Below, in pieces: positions 1-7,428 of a stretch of 12,782 bases of DNA. The notes beneath the pieces are model-generated. The model did not search any database. It was given only the letters and a program-made list of their open reading frames with translations, and had not been told where the DNA came from. Position numbers and translations under genes: made by a program. Source of the stretch: CAYJRR01 sp964372275 [NCBI: uncultured bacterium] (GTDB lineage Bacteria; CAYJRR01); contig CAYJRR010000129.1 in assembly GCA_964372275.1 (NCBI GenBank), positions 1 through 12,782 on the forward strand. Reading direction: 5' to 3'. Every line of letters begins with the position of its first letter. The stretch's first letter is position 1.

Positions 1-287
1 AGAAGCGGATCCAGGGGAGCCACTTTGCCAACGCCGCGCAGGCGAGGGCCGCGAACCAGATGGTGATCGACGGCCAGGTCGATCCCTGCCTGTCGGAGGT
101 CTTCCCGTTCGACGGCACCCCCGACGCGCACGAGAAGATGCGCCGCAACGAGCACGCCAACGGGAACATGGCGATCCTGATCGGCAGCCCCGCGCGCGGA
201 CTCAAGTCGCTGGAAGAGACCTACGCCGCCGCGCGCGAGCGCCCGCGCGTCGGAACTCCCGCCGGCGAGGCGCAGGTCGTGGCGTAG
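1..287 (+). CDS. ccr: Crotonyl-CoA carboxylase/reductase, C-terminal fragment (5' end outside window)
   Basis: The frame is open from base 3 and ends at a TAG at 285-287, giving the last ~95 residues. The stretch KRIQGSHFANAAQARAANQ, followed by DPCLSEVFPFD, AHEKMRRNEHANGNMAIL and GLKSLEET, is the typical C-terminal end of crotonyl-CoA carboxylase/reductase, a medium-chain dehydrogenase/reductase family enzyme. The family carries out NADPH-dependent reductive carboxylation of crotonyl-CoA to ethylmalonyl-CoA in the cytoplasm. This is the key step of the ethylmalonyl-CoA pathway for acetyl-CoA assimilation, and in some bacteria it supplies polyketide extender units. The NADPH-binding and most catalytic residues lie upstream of the window, so activity cannot be judged here. 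About 17 residues after the conserved end look like a non-conserved tail. An internal ATG at 60 opens the same frame but is not the gene start. Ordinary crotonyl-CoA reductase paralogues are the only close alternative. Confidence 0.88.
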   Translation, partial: KRIQGSHFANAAQARAANQMVIDGQVDPCLSEVFPFDGTPDAHEKMRRNEHANGNMAILIGSPARGLKSLEETYAAARERPRVGTPAGEAQVVA

Positions 288-315
288 CGAACGAGCGCGG
301 CGCCGGGGCGCGGTG

Positions 316-340
316 GCGTGCGTGTTGATTCACGCGACGC
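316..340. repeat. Inverted repeat between ccr and the RHS gene
   Basis: The gap of about 74 bases between the ccr stop and the RHS start contains GCGTGCGTG, the loop TTGATT, then CACGCGACGC. The arms can pair as a 5-bp stem (320-324 with 331-335), one bulged G at 336, and a further 4 bp (316-319 with 337-340). No run of T follows, so it is not a clear intrinsic terminator. It could end ccr transcription weakly, or lie in the 5' leader of the RHS mRNA just upstream of its ribosome binding site. The role is unknown. Confidence 0.35.
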
Positions 341-361
341 GTCGGCGGGAGGATGCCGTGC

Positions 362-3300
362 ATGACGAGCCACCGCCTGCTCCCGTTCGTCGTCCTCGTC
401 TCGCTCGCGGCGGCATGCCCGGGCCAGTCGCCGACGATCCCCTCCGGCGTCGGCGGCGGGGGGATCCGCGGGAAGCGCGCCGACCGGGTCCGCTGCGAGC
501 CGCTACCGGCCGCGAGCCCTCCGACGCACATCTACATCGACCCGATACCCGGCGAGGAGGTGATCCCGACGCCGGTCGTCGTGACCGTCGAAGGAGAGGA
601 TCCGAAGCGGGCCCAGGTCCGTCCCAACGACGGGACCTGCCTCAAGCCGCGCCGCGGAAGGGGAAAGAACGAGATCGCCTGTACCGTGACCGCCAGCGGC
701 GGCGAAGTCGAATACCAGGAGCAGGTCCTCTCGATGTCCGGGATCAACGGACACGATTTCCGGCTCACGATCAGCTACACCTCGAACCCGCTCCGTACCG
801 ACGATCCGCGGGTATTGAAAGGACCGCCGTTGGGAGAGGGCTGGAGCCACAACCACCAGCCGACGCTGCAGCGAACCGACGACAAGCAGTACCTGGTCTA
901 CGACAACGGATTTCCCGGAACCGATCAGGTTTTCACCAAGATCCCGGCGAACACCGAGCCGAGCTACATGGGCGGCCCCGGGATCTACAAGTATGCGATC
1001 AGCGATTCGTCGGGTGGCCCGGTGATCGTCAAGCTGGTCGACGTCCTGACGGGGACGGTCGAGTCGTTCAACCTCGACAACGGCCTGCTGGACCACGTCG
1101 TGCATTCGGACGGCTCGCGAATCGACTACTACTATTGGGAGTCACCGCCCGATCCGGGACAGGCCGGTAGCGGCCCCTGTTACGTCTCCGAGGTCGTCGA
1201 TACCCGCGGAAACGTCCACCACTTCGACTACACGGTCTACCGCTTGATGACCGACGCGACCCCCTCCGATCCGTCGGAGCCGACGCTCGCGGCGCGCCTG
1301 ACGCGGGTGCGGACGGCGGACGGGCTTTCCGCCTCGTTCGACTATTGCCGAACCGACGTCGCCGGCAGCTGCGAGAAGGGGGCCCTGCGTCGCTACACGG
1401 GCGTGCCCGTCGTGAACCCGGCGGGCGCGAGCTTTTCGTCGAGGACGTGGACCTATGGATACACGGGACGGAGGGGCGAAGGCGGGCTCGAGTCCGTCAC
1501 CCGTCCGGGCGAGACGACACCGCACGTCGTCACCACGTACGGAGGACCGGGCGACCTGCACAACCGCGTCATCGCGCAAGCGTGTGCGGGCGGCACCTAC
1601 CGCTTGCGTTGGGGCCCCGAGATCGAGCCTGGTTACTGTGCCCGAGACGTCACCGTCGTCGATCCGTTGGGCCACCGCACCGACTACAAGCTCGAAAAGG
1701 TCGGCTTCGTCCGGGAGATCGAGCAGTTTGCCGGTGTATGGGATCCGACGGGGGTCCACCGTTCCGGCCCGGGACCGCGAGCAATCGTAACCGGCCGCGA
1801 TCCGGGACCCGGGGAGGTCCCGCGCTCGTGGACCACCCGATACGTCCACAACGCCGATGGAGAGGTCTTGAAGGAGTACGCCGGCGACGGATCGTGGAAG
1901 GAGAACGTATTTCACGAGCCCGCGCAGAAGCCCGGCGATCCGTGGATCCGGAAGGAGGACTGGGCTCGACGGGGCTGGAAGCTGTCGCAGACCGTGCATC
2001 CATCGCCGAGAGCGACGGCCCCCACGACCTCGGGTTCGATCACGACGAGCTGGACGTACGAGGAGTGTTTCGGCGGTCCGCAGGTCGTGACCGACGGCGA
2101 CGGACGGGCGACGACCCGCGTCTACCGGCACCAGGACCGCGCCGCCGGCCGGATCGTCACGACGTTTGCCGACCGAAATGGAAACCGCTCGTGCGACCCC
2201 TGGGAGCCGGATCCGGCGGTCCACGGCGGACTCCTGAAGGAGATCCATCATCCGACCGTCACGGTCCACTACCCGGGCCATGGCGGACCACAGGAGGCGA
2301 TCGAGCGCTTCTCGTACAATGCGGCCGGTCAGCTCGAACGGCGGACGGATCCCGAAGGGATCGTGACCCGTTACGAGTACGGCGCTGGCGGCCGTGGCTA
2401 CACGGTCCGCCAGGTCGTCGACGAGGCCGGTCTGAAGCTCACGACCGAGTGGGTGCGGGACGCGCGCGGAAACGCACGGGAGACGATCGACCCCGACGGC
2501 ATACGTTCCACGGCTCGCTTCAACGCCCTGGACCTGCCGACGGTCGAGAAGCCGGCCGACCGTCGGACCGCGCGGGCGCGCGCCGGGATCGCCGCCGCAC
2601 CGCCGCGCACGGTGACGACCGGCTACGACGCACTCGGGCGCAGGTGGTGGACGACCACGTCGATTTCCAATCCGGCGACCGTGGATCAGAGTCGTCCCGC
2701 CGGCGCTCCAATCGCAAGTCCAAGGGCCGTTTCGACGTGGTGGACGTACGACCCGCTCGGCAACCCCACGGAAATCCACCGCGAGAACGGCGCACGTGTC
2801 GAGGTGCAGCGGTTCGAATACGACATGCTCGGACACAAGACCCTGGAGAGGCCGCCGTCCGGCCGTGGTGCGATCCGCACCGTCTACGACGAGCTCGGGC
2901 GCCCCGTCGAGATCACCCTGGCGCCGGGGTCCGCCGAATCCGCGACGACGTCCCTCGACTACTACTGGAACACGAACAAGGTGCAGCGAACCCGCGATCC
3001 CCGCTTCGTCGCGGGTCCCGGTGGTCGTCTCTACGAGACGACGACGCTTTTCGACGGCCACGGCAACGAGGCGGGCGTCATCGAGCCGTCGCCGATCGTC
3101 GGGCAGACGGACCGAGTCTTCGACCGTCGACGATTGCTTCTGGAGGAGACGGTCCGGGGCAGCCTGGACAGTCTCTCCTCGACCCCGGTGGTTCTGAGTC
3201 GGTCGAGATTCTCGTACGACGAGCGAGGGCGCCGTTTCCACGAATCGCACGACATCTTCGATCCGAACGCAGGCGCGTGGGGGTCGGGCCGTCCGGCGGC

Positions 3301-6178
3301 GGAAACCTGGCTGCTCCTCGACCGCCTCGGGCGCACGGTACGGACACGCGATCCGAACGGCCACGAGACGATTCACGACTTCGACGGCGCCGGCCGAACG
3401 GTGAGGACGACGCTGCCGAACGGGGACAATACCGTGACGGTTTTCGACGGCGCCGGGCGCGCGTTGGAGGAGACGACCGTCGAAGTCGCGGCCGGCCAGC
3501 GATACGTGACGGTCACCGGGCACGACGCCGCGGGTAATCCGATCTCGATTCGGGACAACGCCGGCAACGTCACGCGGCACGAGTACGACAGCCAAGGGCG
3601 ACGGGTGGCGACGGTGAATGCGCGAGGGAACCGGACCGAATACGGCTACGACGCGCTCGGGCGCGAAATTCGGGTCGCGCGGCTCCTTACCGCCTCGGGT
3701 GACGCCCCTGCAACGGGCCCATGGAGGGTCGATCCGAGCCAGGGACACCATGGCCTTCTCCTGCTGGAGCGCACCTGGAACGAGGACGGTCTCCCGGAGT
3801 CGGAATCGGTTGGCGGAGTCCTCGCGCACCGAGACACCTACGACCTCCGCAATCTGCTGCGGAGCCGTGCCTATCCGGACGGTACGGTCGAAACATTCCG
3901 CCACGATCTCGCAGGAAACGTCCAGGAAACCACGCGACGAGACGGGGTGCGGATCGCTCGCGAGTTCGACGCGCGGAATCGGCTGCTCTCGGCACGCGTA
4001 TCCGCGAATCCGGCGAATCTTCCCGGCACGACGCTGCAGACGTTCCGGTACCATGGCGCCGGAAAGCTCGTATTTTCAACCGACAACAACGATCCCGGAA
4101 CCCCGAGCGACGACGTCGAGCGAAGGAGCACCTTCGACTCCCTGGGCCGCGCGCTCACGATGACCGAACGAGTCGGAGCCGCCGCCGCCGTGGTGCGGGC
4201 CGGATACGACGCCAACGGGAACGTCGTCCGAATCGTCTATCCCAACGGCCGCACCTTCGATCAGCGGTGGAATTCCCTCAACCAGCTCGTCTCGATCCGC
4301 GAGGGCGGGGCCACCGTCGACCTCGCCCAATTCGAGTACAAGAGCTCCACGCGTTACCGCGAGATCCGCTACGGATCGGCGGTCCAATCGTTCGAGTACG
4401 ATGCGTTGAACCGGGTGAGCCGGCTCTTCCACCGTGTGGCCGGAGGAACGCTCGAGCTGAACTACACCTATGATGCGATGGGGAACACGGAGTCGGAACG
4501 GCTACGGTTCCCTCCGTTCGCGGACCAGACGCGATCGATGCGCTACGACAGCGCCGACCGGCTGCTGGCGGTCGACGTGAGCGCAGCATCCGCCGGAGCG
4601 CCCGCCGACGAAACGATCGCGCTGGACGGGCGCGGAAACCGTACTCGGACCCAGAAGGGTTCGTCGGCCGCCTCCTGGTCGGTCAATGCGCTCAACCAGT
4701 ACGTGCAGGCTGGCACCGAGACGTTTTCCTGGGACGCCGCCGGCCACCTCGCCCGTCGTGGAACGCGAAACTACGCGTTCGACGCGTTCGGCCGACTCCG
4801 GACGGTCCAAGACGGTGGCACCGCGGTTCAGTTCGGGTACGACACGGAGGGGCGGAGGGTGCTCCGTGGTGGCGAGAGGATCGTTTACTGGGAAGGGCGC
4901 ATGTTGCAGCGGGGAACCGGTGCGAACGCCCGAATCTTCGTGAGCGGCAACAAGCCCGAGCAAGTGCTGGCGATCCTCTCGCACGGTGGGGCCCTTCACC
5001 CCCATCGCGATGCGATGGCAAGCACGGTCGCGGTCACCGACGCCGCCGGGCGGTTGGTCGAGCGTTACGAGTATGACAGCGCCGGCGTGCCGACGGTGCG
5101 CCTGGCAAGCGGCGCCTCCGCGGGAGTGGCCGCAAGCGAAGTGCTCTTCGCGGGACGCGAGTACGACCACGACGCGAAGCTCTACAACCACCACGCGCGT
5201 TGGTACGACCCCGAGATCGCGCGATTCATCAGCCCGGATCCCGCCGGACTCACCGACGAAAACTACTACGCCTACGCGCACGGCAACGCGCTGCGCTTCG
5301 TCGACCCGCTTGGGCTGGGCGATCTCTCGACGCCCCAGACCCCGTCCAAGGACAAGACCGCGCAAGTGATGGATCCACCGCCGAAGGTCGTCGACTCGAA
5401 CCAGCCCTACAAGGAGACGCGCTGGGTCTGGGTTCCGGGCTACGCGGCCCCGTGGAGGGTGGAGGTGACGATCGATCCGAACGCCCCGCCGCCGCCCGCC
5501 ACGCTGCGGGCGGTACCGCGATCGCCCTTGCCGCACATGGATCGCGCCAACCCGACGTACGAGATCGATCGCGCGGGAGTCGTGGCGCTCGAAAACCTGT
5601 CCAGCTTCGCCATCCCGTACGCCGGACCGGTGCAACGAGCGTTGGGCGCGGTTCGAGCGGGTTCGGCCGGTGCTGGCGGGGCCCGTGCACCAGGCGCCGG
5701 CGCCGCTTCCGCAACGACGGCCGGAAACACCGAGCAACGTCTCCTCAACGCGTTGCGGGAGGTGAATACGAAGGGCCACGGCACGGACAATTGCCTGAAG
5801 GCGGCGGAAGCGGCACATTCGACGGCTACGGGCGCCCCGGCCAGCGCGCTTCCGGGACTGGCTCAAGAAGGGAGCGTTGCGGCGCTCGAAGCTCGCGCCG
5901 GCGCCGCGTTCGACCTCGCGGGTACCACGGGGGCGGAGGTGCAAGCGGCGATACAAGCGCTACCGCCCGGAAGCGGCGCGATCATCCAACAGGTGAATCC
6001 GGCCTCGCCGTCGATCGTCGGGGGCCATGCGTTCAACGGCTTCAACGTCGGAGGCCGTGCGTTCCTCGTCGACGCATCCGGAAAGGTCCCGGTGGTCGTA
6101 AACCCGGCCAGTCTCCCGAACATGCCGTATTCGGTCCTGCCGATGCCGGGACAAGTCGTCCTTCCACCCTTGCCGTAG
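362..6178 (+). CDS. RHS/YD-repeat lipoprotein-like polymorphic toxin with C-terminal papain-fold (Tox-PL-like) domain
   Basis: A protein of about 1938 residues. I chose the ATG at 362 because GGGAGG at 347-352 lies 9 bases upstream, whereas the in-frame ATG at 353 abuts it. Residues 1-19 form a signal peptide (SHR, then LLPFVVLVSLAAA) ending at Cys19. The preceding AAA is a slightly weak lipobox, so it is a lipoprotein or a Sec-secreted protein. Around residues 118-165 is the entry region common in RHS proteins (GINGHDFRLTISYTSN, then GEGWSHNH near 161). From about 270 to 1540 there are many YD repeats (YDALGR, YDANGN, FDSLGR types), which in known RHS structures build a hollow beta cage. The RHS core spans about 1598-1652, with DPAGL at 1626 and DPLGL at 1648, 17 residues between; this pairing resembles the known RHS self-cleavage motif. 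A Pro/Ala/Gly-rich linker follows, then a C-terminal domain with GTDNC (Cys1811), PASALPG, GGHAF (His1889) and FLVDASG (Asp1904). The Cys-His-Asp order and motif spacing match papain-fold toxins, some of which are glutamine deamidases. There is no PAAR domain and no adjacent immunity gene. RHS identity is certain; the toxin-domain family is likely and its substrate unknown. Confidence 0.9.
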   Translation: MTSHRLLPFVVLVSLAAACPGQSPTIPSGVGGGGIRGKRADRVRCEPLPAASPPTHIYIDPIPGEEVIPTPVVVTVEGEDPKRAQVRPNDGTCLKPRRGRGKNEIACTVTASGGEVEYQEQVLSMSGINGHDFRLTISYTSNPLRTDDPRVLKGPPLGEGWSHNHQPTLQRTDDKQYLVYDNGFPGTDQVFTKIPANTEPSYMGGPGIYKYAISDSSGGPVIVKLVDVLTGTVESFNLDNGLLDHVVHSDGSRIDYYYWESPPDPGQAGSGPCYVSEVVDTRGNVHHFDYTVYRLMTDATPSDPSEPTLAARLTRVRTADGLSASFDYCRTDVAGSCEKGALRRYTGVPVVNPAGASFSSRTWTYGYTGRRGEGGLESVTRPGETTPHVVTTYGGPGDLHNRVIAQACAGGTYRLRWGPEIEPGYCARDVTVVDPLGHRTDYKLEKVGFVREIEQFAGVWDPTGVHRSGPGPRAIVTGRDPGPGEVPRSWTTRYVHNADGEVLKEYAGDGSWKENVFHEPAQKPGDPWIRKEDWARRGWKLSQTVHPSPRATAPTTSGSITTSWTYEECFGGPQVVTDGDGRATTRVYRHQDRAAGRIVTTFADRNGNRSCDPWEPDPAVHGGLLKEIHHPTVTVHYPGHGGPQEAIERFSYNAAGQLERRTDPEGIVTRYEYGAGGRGYTVRQVVDEAGLKLTTEWVRDARGNARETIDPDGIRSTARFNALDLPTVEKPADRRTARARAGIAAAPPRTVTTGYDALGRRWWTTTSISNPATVDQSRPAGAPIASPRAVSTWWTYDPLGNPTEIHRENGARVEVQRFEYDMLGHKTLERPPSGRGAIRTVYDELGRPVEITLAPGSAESATTSLDYYWNTNKVQRTRDPRFVAGPGGRLYETTTLFDGHGNEAGVIEPSPIVGQTDRVFDRRRLLLEETVRGSLDSLSSTPVVLSRSRFSYDERGRRFHESHDIFDPNAGAWGSGRPAAETWLLLDRLGRTVRTRDPNGHETIHDFDGAGRTVRTTLPNGDNTVTVFDGAGRALEETTVEVAAGQRYVTVTGHDAAGNPISIRDNAGNVTRHEYDSQGRRVATVNARGNRTEYGYDALGREIRVARLLTASGDAPATGPWRVDPSQGHHGLLLLERTWNEDGLPESESVGGVLAHRDTYDLRNLLRSRAYPDGTVETFRHDLAGNVQETTRRDGVRIAREFDARNRLLSARVSANPANLPGTTLQTFRYHGAGKLVFSTDNNDPGTPSDDVERRSTFDSLGRALTMTERVGAAAAVVRAGYDANGNVVRIVYPNGRTFDQRWNSLNQLVSIREGGATVDLAQFEYKSSTRYREIRYGSAVQSFEYDALNRVSRLFHRVAGGTLELNYTYDAMGNTESERLRFPPFADQTRSMRYDSADRLLAVDVSAASAGAPADETIALDGRGNRTRTQKGSSAASWSVNALNQYVQAGTETFSWDAAGHLARRGTRNYAFDAFGRLRTVQDGGTAVQFGYDTEGRRVLRGGERIVYWEGRMLQRGTGANARIFVSGNKPEQVLAILSHGGALHPHRDAMASTVAVTDAAGRLVERYEYDSAGVPTVRLASGASAGVAASEVLFAGREYDHDAKLYNHHARWYDPEIARFISPDPAGLTDENYYAYAHGNALRFVDPLGLGDLSTPQTPSKDKTAQVMDPPPKVVDSNQPYKETRWVWVPGYAAPWRVEVTIDPNAPPPPATLRAVPRSPLPHMDRANPTYEIDRAGVVALENLSSFAIPYAGPVQRALGAVRAGSAGAGGARAPGAGAASATTAGNTEQRLLNALREVNTKGHGTDNCLKAAEAAHSTATGAPASALPGLAQEGSVAALEARAGAAFDLAGTTGAEVQAAIQALPPGSGAIIQQVNPASPSIVGGHAFNGFNVGGRAFLVDASGKVPVVVNPASLPNMPYSVLPMPGQVVLPPLP

Positions 6179-6190
6179 CACCGATCGGCG

Positions 6191-7321
6191 TCACTCGATC
6201 GTTTTGTACAGCTCGAAGTAGCTCCTGATGGGGCCGAAGATCGTCCCCAGGATCTTCGCCACGGCGAATCCGAGCGCGACGAGGGCCACCAACCCGAGCG
6301 CGATCAGCATCAGGATGCGGAGCGAGCGGAGCGCGGCCGAGCGGTGGTCCTCGGCCAGCTCCCGCAGCGCGTCCTCGAGCGTTCCGGTGCGTTCGGCGAC
6401 CGACAGGCTTCCGAGGGAGTTCGGATCGAAGACCCGGAGCGCCAGTACGGCGTCGGTGAGGGTCGATCCGCCCCGGAGCGAAGCCTCGGTCTCGTCGATC
6501 CGTTCCAGCACCGACGCGCTTCCCGATGCCCGGATCGCCAGCCGCACCGAGCGGATCAGGTCGACGCCGGCGCCGACGGCGAGACCCATGGAGAGGAAGA
6601 AACGCGCGCCGACCAGGTTCCGCACCGCGCCGCCGACCAGTGGGACGGCGAGCGTCAATCGTTCCCATCGCGACTCCAGGCCGGCCACGGCGAGCGCGAA
6701 CGGGAATCCGAGGATGGCGCCGATCGCCAGCGCCGCGAGGGCGAGGTTGCGGAGGACCCCGAGAAGGTAGGTCCCGCCGTAGACGACGGCCTCCTTTCCG
6801 TCGGCCGCCCCGGAGCCGGAGGAGGCGGCGCCGGCCACGTCGAACAGCGGCGCGACGAAGACGATCGCGGCGAGCAGGTAGACCGGCCACAGCGATCCGA
6901 AGATCGCCTGCCAGCGGAGCTTCTGCATCTCGTCGAGGTGCTCGACGACGCGCTTGAGCACCGGCTCGAGCGTTCCCGTCTCCTCGGCGAAGGCGAGCAG
7001 CTCCATCGTCGCGTCGTCGAAGGCGCCGGCGTGCCGCTGCATCGCCTCCGCGAGCCCAGCCCCGGCCCCCACGTCGCGCGCGATCTGCCGCAGCGCCCGA
7101 CGCATCCCTTCGCCCGGCGCGTGGCGGGCCAGCTCCTTGAGCGCGACCGGCATCCCCACGCCCGATCGGACCAGCGAGTGGAACTGCCGGTAGAAGGCGA
7201 TCCGGCCGCGGTGGCCGGCGAACGCGACCAGCGGGTGCGCCGCCCACGCCCGCGCCATCCGCCGGCTCCGCGCCGCTCGCACGTCGTCGAGCGCGGGCGC
7301 CTCGCGTGGATCGACCGCCAT
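6191..7321 (-). CDS. Type II secretion system F (GspF/PilC-like) inner-membrane protein, orphan
   Basis: 376 residues from the ATG at 7321. A TTG at 7357 would add 12 residues; GGAGGA abuts that TTG and a GGGGAG lies 10 bases before it, so the start is unsettled. Two homologous T2SSF domains are visible. The first is at about residues 41-138 (FYRQFHSLVRSGVGMPVAL, then EETGTLEPVLKRV). The second is at about 240-333 (ARFFLSMGLAVGAGVDLIRS, then ERTGTLEDALREL). Three hydrophobic segments at roughly 140-162, 185-215 and 335-357 match the usual GspF/PilC topology. Family members are polytopic inner-membrane platform proteins that link the assembly ATPase to pseudopilus or pilus assembly in type II secretion and type IV pili. 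No GspE/PilB ATPase, pilin or other secretion gene lies in the window, so its system is unknown. It is convergent with the RHS gene, with 12 bases between the stop codons, and divergent from the propeller gene. The N-terminal ~35 residues are Arg/Ala-rich and poorly conserved-looking. Confidence 0.85.
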   Translation of the reverse strand: MAVDPREAPALDDVRAARSRRMARAWAAHPLVAFAGHRGRIAFYRQFHSLVRSGVGMPVALKELARHAPGEGMRRALRQIARDVGAGAGLAEAMQRHAGAFDDATMELLAFAEETGTLEPVLKRVVEHLDEMQKLRWQAIFGSLWPVYLLAAIVFVAPLFDVAGAASSGSGAADGKEAVVYGGTYLLGVLRNLALAALAIGAILGFPFALAVAGLESRWERLTLAVPLVGGAVRNLVGARFFLSMGLAVGAGVDLIRSVRLAIRASGSASVLERIDETEASLRGGSTLTDAVLALRVFDPNSLGSLSVAERTGTLEDALRELAEDHRSAALRSLRILMLIALGLVALVALGFAVAKILGTIFGPIRSYFELYKTIE

Positions 7322-7428
7322 GGGGCGATTGTCGGCCGATCGACGCGGCGGCGCCAATCCTCCGGCACTCCCCGCGTGTCGGCCGCCGGCGGCTCGACGG
7401 ACGCGCTCGAGAGTGCGATCCTCGGGCG
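7322..7428. promoter_or_regulatory. Divergent intergenic region between the GspF-like and propeller genes
   Basis: About 107 bases separate the two divergent starts chosen here, or 71 bases if the TTG at 7357 starts the GspF-like gene. Both genes must be transcribed from this region or from within each other's 5' ends. On the minus strand GGAGGA (7358-7363) precedes the TTG. I see no convincing -10/-35 pair or operator. The plus-strand frame is open through the region back to an ATG at 7306, but the predicted residues there are Arg-rich and unlike the secreted protein that follows. Confidence 0.3.

Noticed and set aside
1345-3537. A 730-codon plus-strand frame overlapping the RHS gene
   Set aside because: Out-of-frame shadow with extreme Arg/Gly/Pro content and no domain.
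1142-4054. A 970-codon open frame on the minus strand across the RHS gene
   Set aside because: It is Arg/Val/Asp-rich with no recognisable domain, and the plus-strand frame has clear YD repeats throughout. Long antisense frames are expected in GC-rich DNA.
4502-5956. A 484-codon minus-strand open frame across the RHS 3' part
   Set aside because: Antisense shadow of the RHS core and linker, Arg-rich and without motifs. It was considered as an antisense immunity gene and rejected because nothing in it looks like a folded domain.
6179-6190. Possible bidirectional terminator between the RHS and GspF-like genes
   Set aside because: Only 12 bases lie between the stop codons and no stem-loop with T-runs is visible there.
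7306-7428. Upstream ATG at 7306 as start of the propeller gene
   Set aside because: It would add 41 Arg-rich residues before the signal-peptide-like segment and overlap the divergent GspF-like gene; the ATG at 7429 fits a secreted protein better.
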